Source: JACVRW01 sp040509755 (GTDB lineage Bacteria > Actinomycetota > Thermoleophilia > Solirubrobacterales > Thermoleophilaceae). Taken from it: a stretch of 21,763 bases of DNA. Of the stretch, positions 5,922 through 14,159 are shown in pieces. The translations under genes were made by a program, and so were the position numbers. Position 1 is the first letter of the stretch. Every line of letters begins with the position of its first letter. The notes beneath the pieces were generated by a model. It did no database searches. It saw only the letters and a program-made list of their open reading frames with translations, and was not told where the DNA came from. The stretch is from positions 1 to 21,763 of the forward strand of contig JBEVKF010000149.1 of NCBI GenBank assembly GCA_040509755.1, read 5' to 3'.

Positions 5922-6007
5922 CGGCGGGTTCGCCGGTCGGACGTTTGCGAGAGTCCGAAAGTCCTTCTTCAAGTTCGGCCTCCGTATGCCGATACCGGAG
6001 CAAGAGG
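5922..6007 (+). promoter_or_regulatory. Hairpin-rich leader ahead of the zinc-ribbon gene
   Basis: Three inverted repeats crowd this leader: CGGCG/CGCCG (5922-5935), CGGAC/GTCCG (about 5938-5957) and CTCCGTAT with ATACCGGAG (5980-6000, one bulged base). The last ends two bases before the AAGAGG ribosome site (6002-6007). The first could terminate dcd; the last could control access to the ribosome site. No known riboswitch class was recognised. Confidence 0.35.
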
Positions 6008-6016
6008 ATGAGAGAA

Positions 6017-6475
6017 ATGGAAAGCCACGACGAACAGACCCACTACGTAAAGCGCGTAGTCCTCCCCAGCGGGAAGACGATCGAAGTCGTCTACTTCAGG
6101 GAGACCGGCCAGCCGCTTGCGAGCACCGAGGCTTCCACCGAATTGGTCCCCCAGGCGCCCCAGCATCCGCCCGCCGAGGCCGATCAGGATCTCAACGTCT
6201 GCATCGATTGCTCCTCCGAGCTCGTCTACCCCGTTCAGTGGGACGAGTCGGGACCGGAGAACTGGAGCGTCCTACTCCACTGCCCGAACTGCGGCGTCTA
6301 TCGCGAGGGCATCTTCACCCAGGACACGGTCGAGTCCTTCGACGAGGAAATCGACCGCGGCGCCGACGCGCTGGCCCGCGACTACAAGCGCCTGATGCGC
6401 GCGAACATGGCCGAGGAGATCGAGCGCTTCGTGGGCGCCCTCAAGGCCGACGCCATCATCCCCGAAGACTTCTAG
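6017..6475 (+). CDS. Small zinc-ribbon protein, function unknown
   Basis: The 152-residue product contains a four-cysteine zinc ribbon: C62 and C65 (VCIDCSSELVYPVQW) and C89 and C92 (LHCPNCGVYREG). Before it lies a short positively charged segment (HYVKRVVLPSGKTIEV) and a Pro/Gln linker. After it comes an acidic helical tail (FDEEIDRGADALARDYKRLM) ending in IIPEDF. ATG 6017 is chosen because AAGAGG (6002-6007) then sits 9 bases upstream; ATG 6008 in the same frame is too close. From memory, similar proteins are common in Thermoleophilia, but no function is assigned. It ends six bases before the convergent polyprenyl synthase gene, with no hairpin between. A DNA-, RNA- or protein-binding role is only a guess from the zinc ribbon. 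Confidence 0.7.
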   Translation: MESHDEQTHYVKRVVLPSGKTIEVVYFRETGQPLASTEASTELVPQAPQHPPAEADQDLNVCIDCSSELVYPVQWDESGPENWSVLLHCPNCGVYREGIFTQDTVESFDEEIDRGADALARDYKRLMRANMAEEIERFVGALKADAIIPEDF

Positions 6476-6481
6476 CCGCCG

Positions 6482-7456
6482 CTAGGCATACCGCTCCACC
6501 ACCCCATCTGCGACGAGGTGGAGGGCGCGAAGGCGAGCGGGGGGCAGATCGAGCGAGTCCAGACGGGACTTCGCCTCAGCCACGTGGCCGAGCGCGTCCT
6601 TGCGCGCCTGCTCCAGCGCCCCGGTTGCGGCGATGCGATCGCAGATCTCCTCCGCAGCAGCGGCGGTCAGGTCCGGGCGAAGCTCGCTCAGCGCAGGGTC
6701 GCTGCGGCGCGCCAGGATCAGGGGCAGCGTGACCGTGCCGTCGAGCAGGTCGGTGCCGCGCGGCTTGCCGGTCCGCTCCACGGGGCCCGAGACGTCGAGC
6801 ACGTCGTCGAGCATCTGGAATGCCAGGCCCACGCGTTCGCCAAAACGCCCGACCGAGTCGGCGAGCTCGGGCCGGCCGCCCAACAGCGCCCCGAGGCGGC
6901 ACGAAGCCTCGAATAGGCTCGCCGTCTTGAGGCGGCAGCGCTCGAGGTAGCGCTCCGGGGTCACGTCCGGCTTCCAGGCGTCGGCACGCTGCATCAGCTC
7001 CCCGCGAGCAAGGGCCGACGACGCACCCGAGAGCGCCCGCACCGCATCCTCACTGCCCGTCGAGGCGAGCTCCGCAAACGCACGCGAGAAGAGCAGGTCG
7101 CCCGTGGCCGTGGCGGCGAGCCGGCCGCCCTCCGCGAAGACCGTGGCCTTGCCCCGGCGCAACGGGGCCCGGTCGAGCACGTCGTCGTGGACGAGCGTCG
7201 CCATGTGCAGCAGCTCGACCGCGGACGCCGCCGCGACCAGGGGCCCCTCCTCGTCGCCGCCCGAGCAGAGGAACACGAGCATTGGCCGCAGGCGCTTGCC
7301 ACCCGCCAACAGGGTGCCGGCCGCGTGCCGGCCGAGCTCCCTGCCGTGGCCTTCGGCCACCTCACCGAGCCGTGCCTCGGTGCGCTCGAGCAGGCGAGCC
7401 AGCTCGCTGCCCCCGGCTCCCAGAACGGCTCCGAGCTGAGCCTGGGCGGTGTTCAC
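6482..7456 (-). CDS. Polyprenyl diphosphate synthase (menaquinone side chain)
   Basis: This trans-isoprenyl diphosphate synthase adds isopentenyl units to an allylic diphosphate. The 324-residue protein carries GGKRLRP (residues 52-58), the first aspartate-rich motif DDVLD (91-95) followed by PLRRG, the GD and KT motifs, and the second aspartate-rich motif DDVLD (217-221), all in canonical order. Translation starts at GTG 7456, overlapping the menG stop by four bases (GTGA), so the two are translationally coupled. Sitting after menG and the qcr genes, it most likely makes the long prenyl tail of menaquinone; chain length cannot be read with confidence. It is the last gene of the minus-strand run and ends against the zinc-ribbon gene. 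Confidence 0.92.
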   Translation of the reverse strand: MNTAQAQLGAVLGAGGSELARLLERTEARLGEVAEGHGRELGRHAAGTLLAGGKRLRPMLVFLCSGGDEEGPLVAAASAVELLHMATLVHDDVLDRAPLRRGKATVFAEGGRLAATATGDLLFSRAFAELASTGSEDAVRALSGASSALARGELMQRADAWKPDVTPERYLERCRLKTASLFEASCRLGALLGGRPELADSVGRFGERVGLAFQMLDDVLDVSGPVERTGKPRGTDLLDGTVTLPLILARRSDPALSELRPDLTAAAAEEICDRIAATGALEQARKDALGHVAEAKSRLDSLDLPPARLRALHLVADGVVERYA

Positions 7457-8145
7457 CGGACAACGCCCACATGGATGGCGATGATCCCGCCGGCGGTCAG
7501 CACCCAGCGAACGTCGTGCAGGCCGGCGCCGGCCATCCGCGCGGCCAGCTCCTCCGGGCCGGGAAAGCGGCGCACGCTCGACGGGAGATAGCTGTAGGCG
7601 GCCGAGTCGCCGGCAATGCGCCCGAGCGCCGGCACCAGGCGGTCGAACCAGAGCGAGAAGAAGAGCGACAGCGGCGGGTGCTCGGGCGTCGTGATCTCGA
7701 GGATCACCACGCGCCCCCCCGGCTTCGCCACACGCGTCATCTCGTCCAGACCACGGTCGAGGTCTGAGAAGTTGCGGGCGCCGAAGCCCACCGTGACCGC
7801 GTCGAACTCGTCGTCTGCGTATGGGAGCTCGAGCGCGTTGCCCTGCACCCACTCGATTCCCGGACCCTTGTCGCGCGCCAGCTCGAGCATCTCCGTCGAG
7901 AAGTCGAGCCCTACGACCCCGGCGCCGCGGCGCTGCAGCTCGAGCGCAAGGTCGCCGGTGCCCGTGGCCACGTCGAGCGCCCTGGACCCGGCCCGCACGC
8001 CCGCGAGGTCCACCGCTCGCTCGCGCCAGCGGTGATGCATGCCGGCGGTCATGACCGAGTTCATGCGGTCGTAGACGCCCGCGATGCGGTCGAACATCGC
8101 GCGCACCTGCGGCTCGGGCAGCGTGCCGGACGCCGGGGATGTCAT
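7453..8145 (-). CDS. menG: Demethylmenaquinone methyltransferase
   Basis: MenG (UbiE family) is the SAM-dependent enzyme that methylates demethylmenaquinone in the last step of menaquinone synthesis. The 230-residue protein has the UbiE N-terminal motif VRAMFDRIAGVYDRMNSVM, SAM motif I ALDVATGTGDLAL, and the family signatures FGARNFSDLDRGL and YSYLPSSVRRFPGP. No quinone other than menaquinone is suggested by the neighbours. It begins 7 bp after qcrC's stop; the GGCGAGGAG at the end of qcrC is a usable ribosome site. It sits between the menaquinol-oxidising complex and the prenyl synthase, a sensible functional grouping. Confidence 0.94.
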   Translation of the reverse strand: MTSPASGTLPEPQVRAMFDRIAGVYDRMNSVMTAGMHHRWRERAVDLAGVRAGSRALDVATGTGDLALELQRRGAGVVGLDFSTEMLELARDKGPGIEWVQGNALELPYADDEFDAVTVGFGARNFSDLDRGLDEMTRVAKPGGRVVILEITTPEHPPLSLFFSLWFDRLVPALGRIAGDSAAYSYLPSSVRRFPGPEELAARMAGAGLHDVRWVLTAGGIIAIHVGVVR

Positions 8146-8152
8146 GGGAGGA

Positions 8153-8869
8153 CTACTCCTCGCCCTTGAGAGAGGCGACGTACTGGACGAGCTTGTCGAA
8201 CTGCTCGGGATTGTCGGCCTGCAAGCCCGCGTACGACGGCATCGGCGATGTGGGGTTTAAGAGCGTCCGAGAGATCGCCTGCGGCCCCAGGCGCGCGCCG
8301 ATCTCGGTCAGGTTCGGCCCGAGCGTGTTGCCGTTCTCGCCGATCTTGTGGCAGCCGAGGCAGCCCGCCGACGCGGTGATCTCCTTGCCCTCCTCGAACT
8401 GCGCCGAGGTGGCGAGCTCGATCTCGGTCGGCGATCCGGCCAGGGCCCCGAGCACCGAGAGGTAGGCCATCGCGATGATCGTGGCGATGCCGGCGGTGGT
8501 GGCGATGGGGCGCCGCAGCGGATTGCGCTCGGGACTGCGGTCGAAAAACGGCAGCGCCAGGAGCAGCACCAGGCACAGCGTCGGGATGCCCATGGTCGCC
8601 AGGAACACGAGCTCCGGTGGCTTGACCACACGCAGCAGCTCGAAGAGGAAGAAGAAGTACCACTCGGGTCGCGGCGTATAGGTCGTGGTCGTCGGGTCGG
8701 CCTTGGGGCCGAGCTCCGCCCCGAACAGGATCGACATGGCGATGATCACGCCGATCGTGATCGCCGCCATCGCGCTGTCCTTGAAGATCGCGTAGGGGAA
8801 GAACGGCTTCCCCTGCCCCTTCTGGATTGAGTACTCGCGGAGGTACTGCTCGCGCTCGCGTGCGTTCAA
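8153..8869 (-). CDS. qcrC: Menaquinol:cytochrome c reductase subunit IV fused to cytochrome c
   Basis: The 238-residue protein joins two parts. Residues about 1-145 correspond to the C-terminal half of cytochrome b (subunit IV): three hydrophobic helices and the quinol-site motif RPEWYFFFLFELLR with the PEW(Y) glutamate at residue 69. Residues about 150-238 are a monohaem cytochrome c domain with CLGCH (C170, C173, H174) and a probable axial Met210 in SPMPSY. This arrangement is that of Bacillus QcrC. Haem c is attached outside the membrane, so a cytochrome c maturation system is needed elsewhere. It starts 6 bp after qcrB's stop and is followed at 7 bp by menG. The ATG at 8869 gives the expected short hydrophilic N-terminus. 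Confidence 0.92.
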   Translation of the reverse strand: MNAREREQYLREYSIQKGQGKPFFPYAIFKDSAMAAITIGVIIAMSILFGAELGPKADPTTTTYTPRPEWYFFFLFELLRVVKPPELVFLATMGIPTLCLVLLLALPFFDRSPERNPLRRPIATTAGIATIIAMAYLSVLGALAGSPTEIELATSAQFEEGKEITASAGCLGCHKIGENGNTLGPNLTEIGARLGPQAISRTLLNPTSPMPSYAGLQADNPEQFDKLVQYVASLKGEE

Positions 8870-8875
8870 GGGGCG

Positions 8876-9696
<821 letters not shown>

Positions 9697-9700
<4 letters not shown>

Positions 9701-10362
9701 GTGGTTGGCCTCGATGGGTAGATGTACTGCCAGAGCCCGTCGAGGTGATTCGACGGGTCGCGCGGCGAGAAGCGCTCGAAGTGGGAGTTGACCGAGAAGC
9801 GGTCGCCGATCTCGACGCGGCCGATCCTGATTCGGGTGTAGAAGCGGTCGAGCGGCCGCACGGGCGGCCCGCCCTCGACCTGGCCCTCGAAGCCGTACAC
9901 CCCGCCGTGGCAGGGGCAGACGAACTTCTTCGAGGCCTGGATGTAGCGCACCGGGCAGCCCACATGCGAGCAGCGCGTGGTGATGGCCACATACGGCTGC
10001 GGCTCCTGGCCCTCCACCGTCGTATCGCGCTCGGGGTTGAAGCGGCGCACGTAGACCGTGGTCTTGCCCGGATCGCCCACCTCGGGAACGAGGTTGATCA
10101 CGCGCGGCACGTAGGTCTCGTCATTGAAGTCGTCCTCAATCCCCACGTCCTGCCAGCGCGTGGGCGTCGTGTCCTCGAAAATCGGACCGAGTGCGAAGCC
10201 GAGCCCGGGCAGTGCGATCGCGACGACGGCCACGGCGCCGGCAAGCTGCGCGCCGCCTTCCATGAAGCGGCGGCGGGAGACCGTCTCGCCCTCGAAGGCC
10301 CCGGCGATGCCGCGACCTTCGGTATAGCGGGACTTCTTGTCGAACTTGGGTGGGTCTGCCAC
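9697..10362 (-). CDS. qcrA: Rieske iron-sulfur subunit with twin-arginine signal
   Basis: QcrA holds the [2Fe-2S] cluster that takes electrons from menaquinol. The 221-residue product shows both Rieske boxes: CSHVGC (C131, H133 ligands, C136) and CPCHGG (C149, H152 ligands, C151); C136 and C151 are the usual disulfide. Residues 29-33 (SRRRF) followed by a hydrophobic helix (about 38-60) form a Tat-type signal anchor, since the folded cluster protein must be exported by TatAC. A third conserved stretch, GPPVRPLDRF, replaces the usual Pro loop. Start is GTG 10362, with no Shine-Dalgarno but a promoter placed for a very short leader. First gene of qcrABC-menG-prenyl synthase. Confidence 0.95.
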
Positions 10363-10375
10363 GGGTGAGAAAGGG

Positions 10376-10405
10376 ATTCTGAGGCCTGATGAAGGCTAGT
10401 GCCAA
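10376..10405 (-). promoter_or_regulatory. Candidate promoter of qcrA-qcrB-qcrC-menG
   Basis: On the minus strand TTGGCA (10405-10400) and CAGAAT (10381-10376) are separated by 18 bp. They match five and four of six bases of the housekeeping consensus. Transcription would begin only a few bases before the qcrA GTG, in keeping with the lack of a ribosome site. The rest of the 122-bp gap shows nothing else. Confidence 0.35.
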
Positions 10406-10484
10406 CATGGTGGCTAGCGGCACGATTGGCGCCGCCGCACCAGGGGCGGCCGGAGCGTATCGCCCAAGTGACTTCGGTGGGCGC

Positions 10485-10859
10485 TCAGGCCGCCGCGAGG
10501 GCGTTCTCCGAGGCGTCCCAGAGGCCTTCGGCATCCGCCCCGCGGCCCTCGGCATGGGCCTGGGCCGAGCGCGAGATGAGGTCGCACAGCTCGGCGACGG
10601 CAGGCAGGTCGCCGGCTTGCGCCAGGCGCGCGAGCCCGAGCGCGTACAGGGCGTCACCGGCCAAGAGCCGCAGGTCGTCGTCCATGCCCTCGAACAGCCG
10701 CGAGGCCCCGTAGTGCAGGAGATAGCCCTCGTAGACGGCCTCGAGCACGAAGAGGCGCTCGCCGAGCTCGGCACCGAAGCGCAGCGGACCGGCGGCCTCC
10801 CGTGCGGCGGGCGCGAGTGCCGGGCCGGCCGCGGCGGCGATCTCGTCGAGAACGCTCAC
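10485..10859 (-). CDS. Small all-helical protein of unknown function, coupled to hemL
   Basis: A 124-residue protein that I cannot name. It is all-helical by appearance, without membrane helix or signal, and begins with an Ala-rich segment. Its central part, LFEGMDDDLRLLAGDALYAL followed by GLARLAQAGDLPAVAELCDL, resembles the helices around the GD motif of trans-prenyl synthases, but both DDxxD motifs and the GGK(R) motif are absent, so it should have no prenyl transferase activity by itself. The GTG start overlaps the hemL stop by four bases (GTGA), giving tight coupling to heme synthesis; 122 bp separate it from qcrA. It could be a regulatory or partner subunit for tetrapyrrole or prenyl enzymes; this is inference. 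Confidence 0.65.
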   Translation of the reverse strand: MSVLDEIAAAAGPALAPAAREAAGPLRFGAELGERLFVLEAVYEGYLLHYGASRLFEGMDDDLRLLAGDALYALGLARLAQAGDLPAVAELCDLISRSAQAHAEGRGADAEGLWDASENALAAA

Positions 10860-12142
10860 AGCAGCGCCAGTGCCTCGCCGGCGGCCTCGAGGGTGCGGTC
10901 GACGTGAGCGTCGCCGTGGGCGAGCGACGGAAACCAGGCCTCGAACTGAGACGGCGGCAGGTAGATGCCGCGATCGAGCATCGCTCGGCAGAAGGTTCCG
11001 TAGCGTTCGGCGTCGCAGGCCTTGGCGTCCTCGTAGTCGCGGACGGGCCGGTCCGAGAAGAAGAGCGTGAGCAGACCGGTCGTCCAGGCCACGCGTGCCG
11101 GCACGCCGGCGTCCGCCGCCGCGCGCTCGAGCCCATCTGCGAGCGCCCGGGTCAGCTCCTCGAGGCGTTCATATGCGCGCGCGTCGAGCAGCCGCAGCGT
11201 GGCCAGGCCCGCCGCCGTGGCGAGCGGGTTTCCCGACAGCGTGCCCGCCTGGTATACGTCGCCGGCGGGCGCGATCCGCTCCATGAGGTCGCGGCGCCCG
11301 GTGTAGGCCGCCGCCGGCACGCCGCCGCCGATGATCTTGCCGAGGATCGTGAGGTCGGGAAGCACGTCCTCGCGCTGCTGAGCGCCCCCGCGCGCCACGC
11401 GAAACCCGCTGATCACCTCGTCGAAGACGAGCAGCGCGCCAGTCTCGTCGGCGAGCCGGCGCAGCTTCGCGAGGAAGCCTTCCGACGGCGGCACGAGTCC
11501 CATGTTGGCCGGGTAGGGCTCGCAGATGATCGCCGCGAACTCGCCGAGCGGCAGCGACTCCGGGTCGTTCCACGGCACGATCACCGTCTCGGCCGCCTGC
11601 GCATCGGTCACGCCCGGCGACGCCGGTATCCCCTGGGTCGCGAGCCCCGACCCGGCCTCGGCCAGGAGCCCGTCCACGTGCCCGTGGTAGGCGCCGGCGA
11701 ACTTGAGAATCCTGTCGCGGCCGGTTGCGGCGCGCGCAAGCCGCATGGCGCTCATGGTGGCCTCGGTCCCCGACGAGGTCATTCGGACCATCTCGGCGCT
11801 CGGCACCCGCTCGACGATCTCCGCGGCCAGGACCGTCTCGGCCTCCGTCGGAGCGCCGAAGCTCGTGCCGGCGGCGGCCGCCGCGCTCACGGCCGCGACC
11901 ACTTCGGGGTGAGCGTGCCCCGCCACGAGCGGCCCCCACGAAAGCATCCAGTCGACGTAGCGGTTGCCATCCACGTCGATCAGCTCCGCGCCCTCGCCGC
12001 GCGCGACGAATACCGGCTCGCGGCCGATGGAGCGCATCGCGCGGACCGGAGAGTTCACCCCACCCGGAAGCAGCTCCACCGCCTCGGCGTAGGCCGCGGC
12101 CGAGCGCGCCCGGGACCGGCTTAGGCGTACTGCGCTTCCCAC
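10856..12142 (-). CDS. hemL: Glutamate-1-semialdehyde 2,1-aminomutase
   Basis: HemL turns glutamate-1-semialdehyde into 5-aminolevulinate, using pyridoxal phosphate. The 428-residue product has all marks of the enzyme: AVELLPGGVNSPVRA near the N-terminus, the substrate/PLP region SSGTEATMSAMRLARA, KFAGAYHGHVDGLL, FDEVISGFRVA and the PLP-binding lysine 269 in ILGKIIGGGVP. The GTG at 12142 is the start: it gives the usual length, whereas the open frame upstream is antisense-free but coding for the previous gene. It therefore overlaps the end of the two-domain AhbA/AhbB-like gene by 22 bp. Presence of HemL implies the C5 route from glutamyl-tRNA; hemA, hemC and hemD are not in the window. Confidence 0.95.
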   Translation of the reverse strand: MGSAVRLSRSRARSAAAYAEAVELLPGGVNSPVRAMRSIGREPVFVARGEGAELIDVDGNRYVDWMLSWGPLVAGHAHPEVVAAVSAAAAAGTSFGAPTEAETVLAAEIVERVPSAEMVRMTSSGTEATMSAMRLARAATGRDRILKFAGAYHGHVDGLLAEAGSGLATQGIPASPGVTDAQAAETVIVPWNDPESLPLGEFAAIICEPYPANMGLVPPSEGFLAKLRRLADETGALLVFDEVISGFRVARGGAQQREDVLPDLTILGKIIGGGVPAAAYTGRRDLMERIAPAGDVYQAGTLSGNPLATAAGLATLRLLDARAYERLEELTRALADGLERAAADAGVPARVAWTTGLLTLFFSDRPVRDYEDAKACDAERYGTFCRAMLDRGIYLPPSQFEAWFPSLAHGDAHVDRTLEAAGEALALL

Positions 12143-13188
12143 TTCGCGTGAGCGCCCGTGAAGTACAGCATCCGGATCTTCTTGAACTCGGTCGAGGAAT
12201 AGAGCGTGCTGCGCTCCTCGATGCCGGTGTCCGCGGCGATCGAGTCGAGGATGGCATCGCACTCCTCGCGGGAGCGCCCGTGGGCCATGGTGAAGACCGA
12301 ATAGGGCCAGTCGGCGTAGGTCGGCCGCTGATAGCAGTGCGAGATGCCGCGGAAGGACGCCATGCGCGGGCCGATCTCGAGGATGCGTCCGTCCGGGACC
12401 TTCCAGACCCCCATCCCGTTGGCCGAGAAGCCGGCCCGGCGGTGAAAGAGGATCCCGGCCACGCGTCGCAGGGCCTTTCGCTCGCGCAGCTCCTCGAGGT
12501 GTGCCAGCAGGTCGGCGACCGGCACGCCGAGCTCCCGCGCGGCTGGTGCGAAGGGCTCGGGGATGGCCTCCATCGGACCCTGGGTCGCGCGGATCACGGC
12601 CAGGTCGCGCTCGGTGAGCTCGATCGCCTCGGGCTCGGCGTAGTCCACCGGCTCCGCCACGGCGGCGAGGGCCTCGGTCCCCTGCTCCATCTCCAGGTCC
12701 ATGCGGATCTTGAACAGCCGCAGCGTGGGCAGCTGGCGCACCGACTCGGCGCCGGTCAGGCGCTGGAGCACGTCCAGCGTTCCATCCAAGCCGAGCTTCG
12801 ACCCCGGCTCCGTGGCGATCGTGAACCAGAGGTTGAAGTCGTGATCGCGCAGGTAGTTGTGGGAGACGCCGGGGTGCGAGTTGATGACCTTGGCCGCTCT
12901 CCAGGGATGCTCGGGGTCGACCTTCGCTGCGACGAGCATCGACTTGTAGCCGAGCACGCGGGTGTCGAAGATCGGCGTGATCTCGCGGACGATGCGCCCG
13001 TCGAGCAGGCGCTTGGTGCGGCTCAGCACCTCCGCCTCGGGGAGCTCTGCCAACCGCGCGACCTCGGCGAACGGGCGCTCGGCGATCGGAAATGATCCCT
13101 GCAGCAGGTTGAGCAGCCTGCGGTCGTCGTCGTCGAGCGGTATCGCCGAGCCGCCCTTGCGGCTGCGCGTCTTCGCTATCGCAGCCAT
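12121..13188 (-). CDS. Fused two-domain siroheme decarboxylase-like protein (AhbA-AhbB/NirDL type)
   Basis: The 355-residue protein holds two tandem Lrp/AsnC-like modules. The first (about 18-165) has a winged-helix part (LDDDDRRLLNLLQ) and an effector-like domain with HPGVSHNYLRDHDFNLWFTI. The second (about 188-345) repeats the plan: LTERDLAVIRATQG, then GISHCYQRPTYADWPYSVF and MAHG. The paired SHxYxR...N/DxW/P pattern is typical of AhbA/AhbB and NirD/NirL, which decarboxylate siroheme to didecarboxysiroheme on the way to heme or heme d1. These are usually separate subunits that form a heterodimer; here one chain carries both. It overlaps hemB by 13 bp and hemL by 22 bp, supporting a tetrapyrrole role over a transcription factor. 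A true Lrp-type regulator is the alternative. Confidence 0.82.
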   Translation of the reverse strand: MAAIAKTRSRKGGSAIPLDDDDRRLLNLLQGSFPIAERPFAEVARLAELPEAEVLSRTKRLLDGRIVREITPIFDTRVLGYKSMLVAAKVDPEHPWRAAKVINSHPGVSHNYLRDHDFNLWFTIATEPGSKLGLDGTLDVLQRLTGAESVRQLPTLRLFKIRMDLEMEQGTEALAAVAEPVDYAEPEAIELTERDLAVIRATQGPMEAIPEPFAPAARELGVPVADLLAHLEELRERKALRRVAGILFHRRAGFSANGMGVWKVPDGRILEIGPRMASFRGISHCYQRPTYADWPYSVFTMAHGRSREECDAILDSIAADTGIEERSTLYSSTEFKKIRMLYFTGAHAKWEAQYA

Positions 13189-14150
13189 CGCGCGGCGTCC
13201 TTTGCGTGGTAGCTGATGACGATGTCCGCGCCCGCCCTGCGGATCGCGGTGAGCGACTCGAGCACGACCGCGCGCTCGTCGACGTAGCCGGCAGCGGCGG
13301 CCGCCTTGACCATCGCGTACTCCCCGCTCACGTTGTAGGCGGCGACCGGCACCCGTGTGGCCTCCTTGACTCCCCGGATCACGTCGAGGTACGGCAGCGC
13401 CGGCTTGACCATCACGACATCGGCGCCCTCGCTGACATCGAGCAGTGCCTCGCGCACGGCCTCCTGGGCATTGGCGGGATCCATCTGGTAGCTGCGCCGG
13501 TCACCGAAGGCGGGAGCCGACTGGGCGGCTTCGCGAAACGGTCCGTAAAACGCCGACGCGAACTTGGCCGAGTAGGCGATGATCGGGAGCTCCTTGAAGT
13601 CCTCGGCGTCGAGCTGGGCGCGCAGCGCGCCCACGCGGCCGTCCATCATGTCGCTCGGAGCCACCGCATCCGCTCCCGCGCGGGCGTGGGAGATCGCTGT
13701 CTTCGCGAGCAGCTCGAGCGAGATGTCGTTGTCCACGCTGCCGTCCTCGAGCACGACTCCACAGTGGCCGTGCGAGGTGTAGGCGCACAGGCAGACATCG
13801 GTGATCACGACGAGCTCCGGATGGGCGTCCTTGATGGCGCGCACGGCGAGCTGGACCACCCCCTCCTGGTCGTAGGCGCCCGATCCCTGCTCGTCTTTGT
13901 CGGTGGGGACGCCGAACAGGAGCACCGCCGGGATGCCCAGCCCATGGACCTCGCCCGCCTCCTCGACGGCCTGCGAGATCGAGAGACGCTCGACGCCCGG
14001 CATTGAATCGACCGCCGTGCGCTCGCGCTCGCCGAGCGTCACGAACATCGGGGCGACGAGATCGGAGGGGGTGAGCTCGGTCTCGCGCACCATGTCGCGC
14101 AGCACGCCGGTCTTGCGCAGGCGCCGCAGCCGTGTTGCCGGGAAGGGCAC
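13176..14150 (-). CDS. hemB: Porphobilinogen synthase (ALA dehydratase)
   Basis: HemB condenses two 5-aminolevulinate molecules into porphobilinogen. The 324-residue protein shows the zinc-type cysteine cluster DVCLCAYTSHGHCG (C120, C122, C130), and the two active-site lysines K196 (YSAKFASAFYGPF) and K249 (VMVKPALPYLD), the latter forming the Schiff base. The C-terminus has VAAYNVSGEYAM. Cysteines rather than aspartates in the metal loop indicate zinc dependence. Translation starts at GTG 14150, 9 bp after the ABC permease stop. It feeds the same pathway as hemL two genes downstream. Confidence 0.96.
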   Translation of the reverse strand: MPFPATRLRRLRKTGVLRDMVRETELTPSDLVAPMFVTLGERERTAVDSMPGVERLSISQAVEEAGEVHGLGIPAVLLFGVPTDKDEQGSGAYDQEGVVQLAVRAIKDAHPELVVITDVCLCAYTSHGHCGVVLEDGSVDNDISLELLAKTAISHARAGADAVAPSDMMDGRVGALRAQLDAEDFKELPIIAYSAKFASAFYGPFREAAQSAPAFGDRRSYQMDPANAQEAVREALLDVSEGADVVMVKPALPYLDVIRGVKEATRVPVAAYNVSGEYAMVKAAAAAGYVDERAVVLESLTAIRRAGADIVISYHAKDAARWLR

Positions 14151-14159
14151 GCCCTGAGG

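Noticed and set aside
5241..5972. Upstream extension of tatA's open frame
   Set aside because: Antisense to dcd; TatA begins with its membrane helix at ATG 5240.
10802..12124. 440-codon plus-strand open frame
   Set aside because: Antisense to hemL, arginine/glycine-rich, no family resemblance; a high-GC shadow.
12121..13188. Ordinary Lrp/AsnC transcription regulator
   Set aside because: Two tandem modules with siroheme-decarboxylase-type motifs and overlap with hemB and hemL favour an Ahb/NirDL role, though it remains the fallback.
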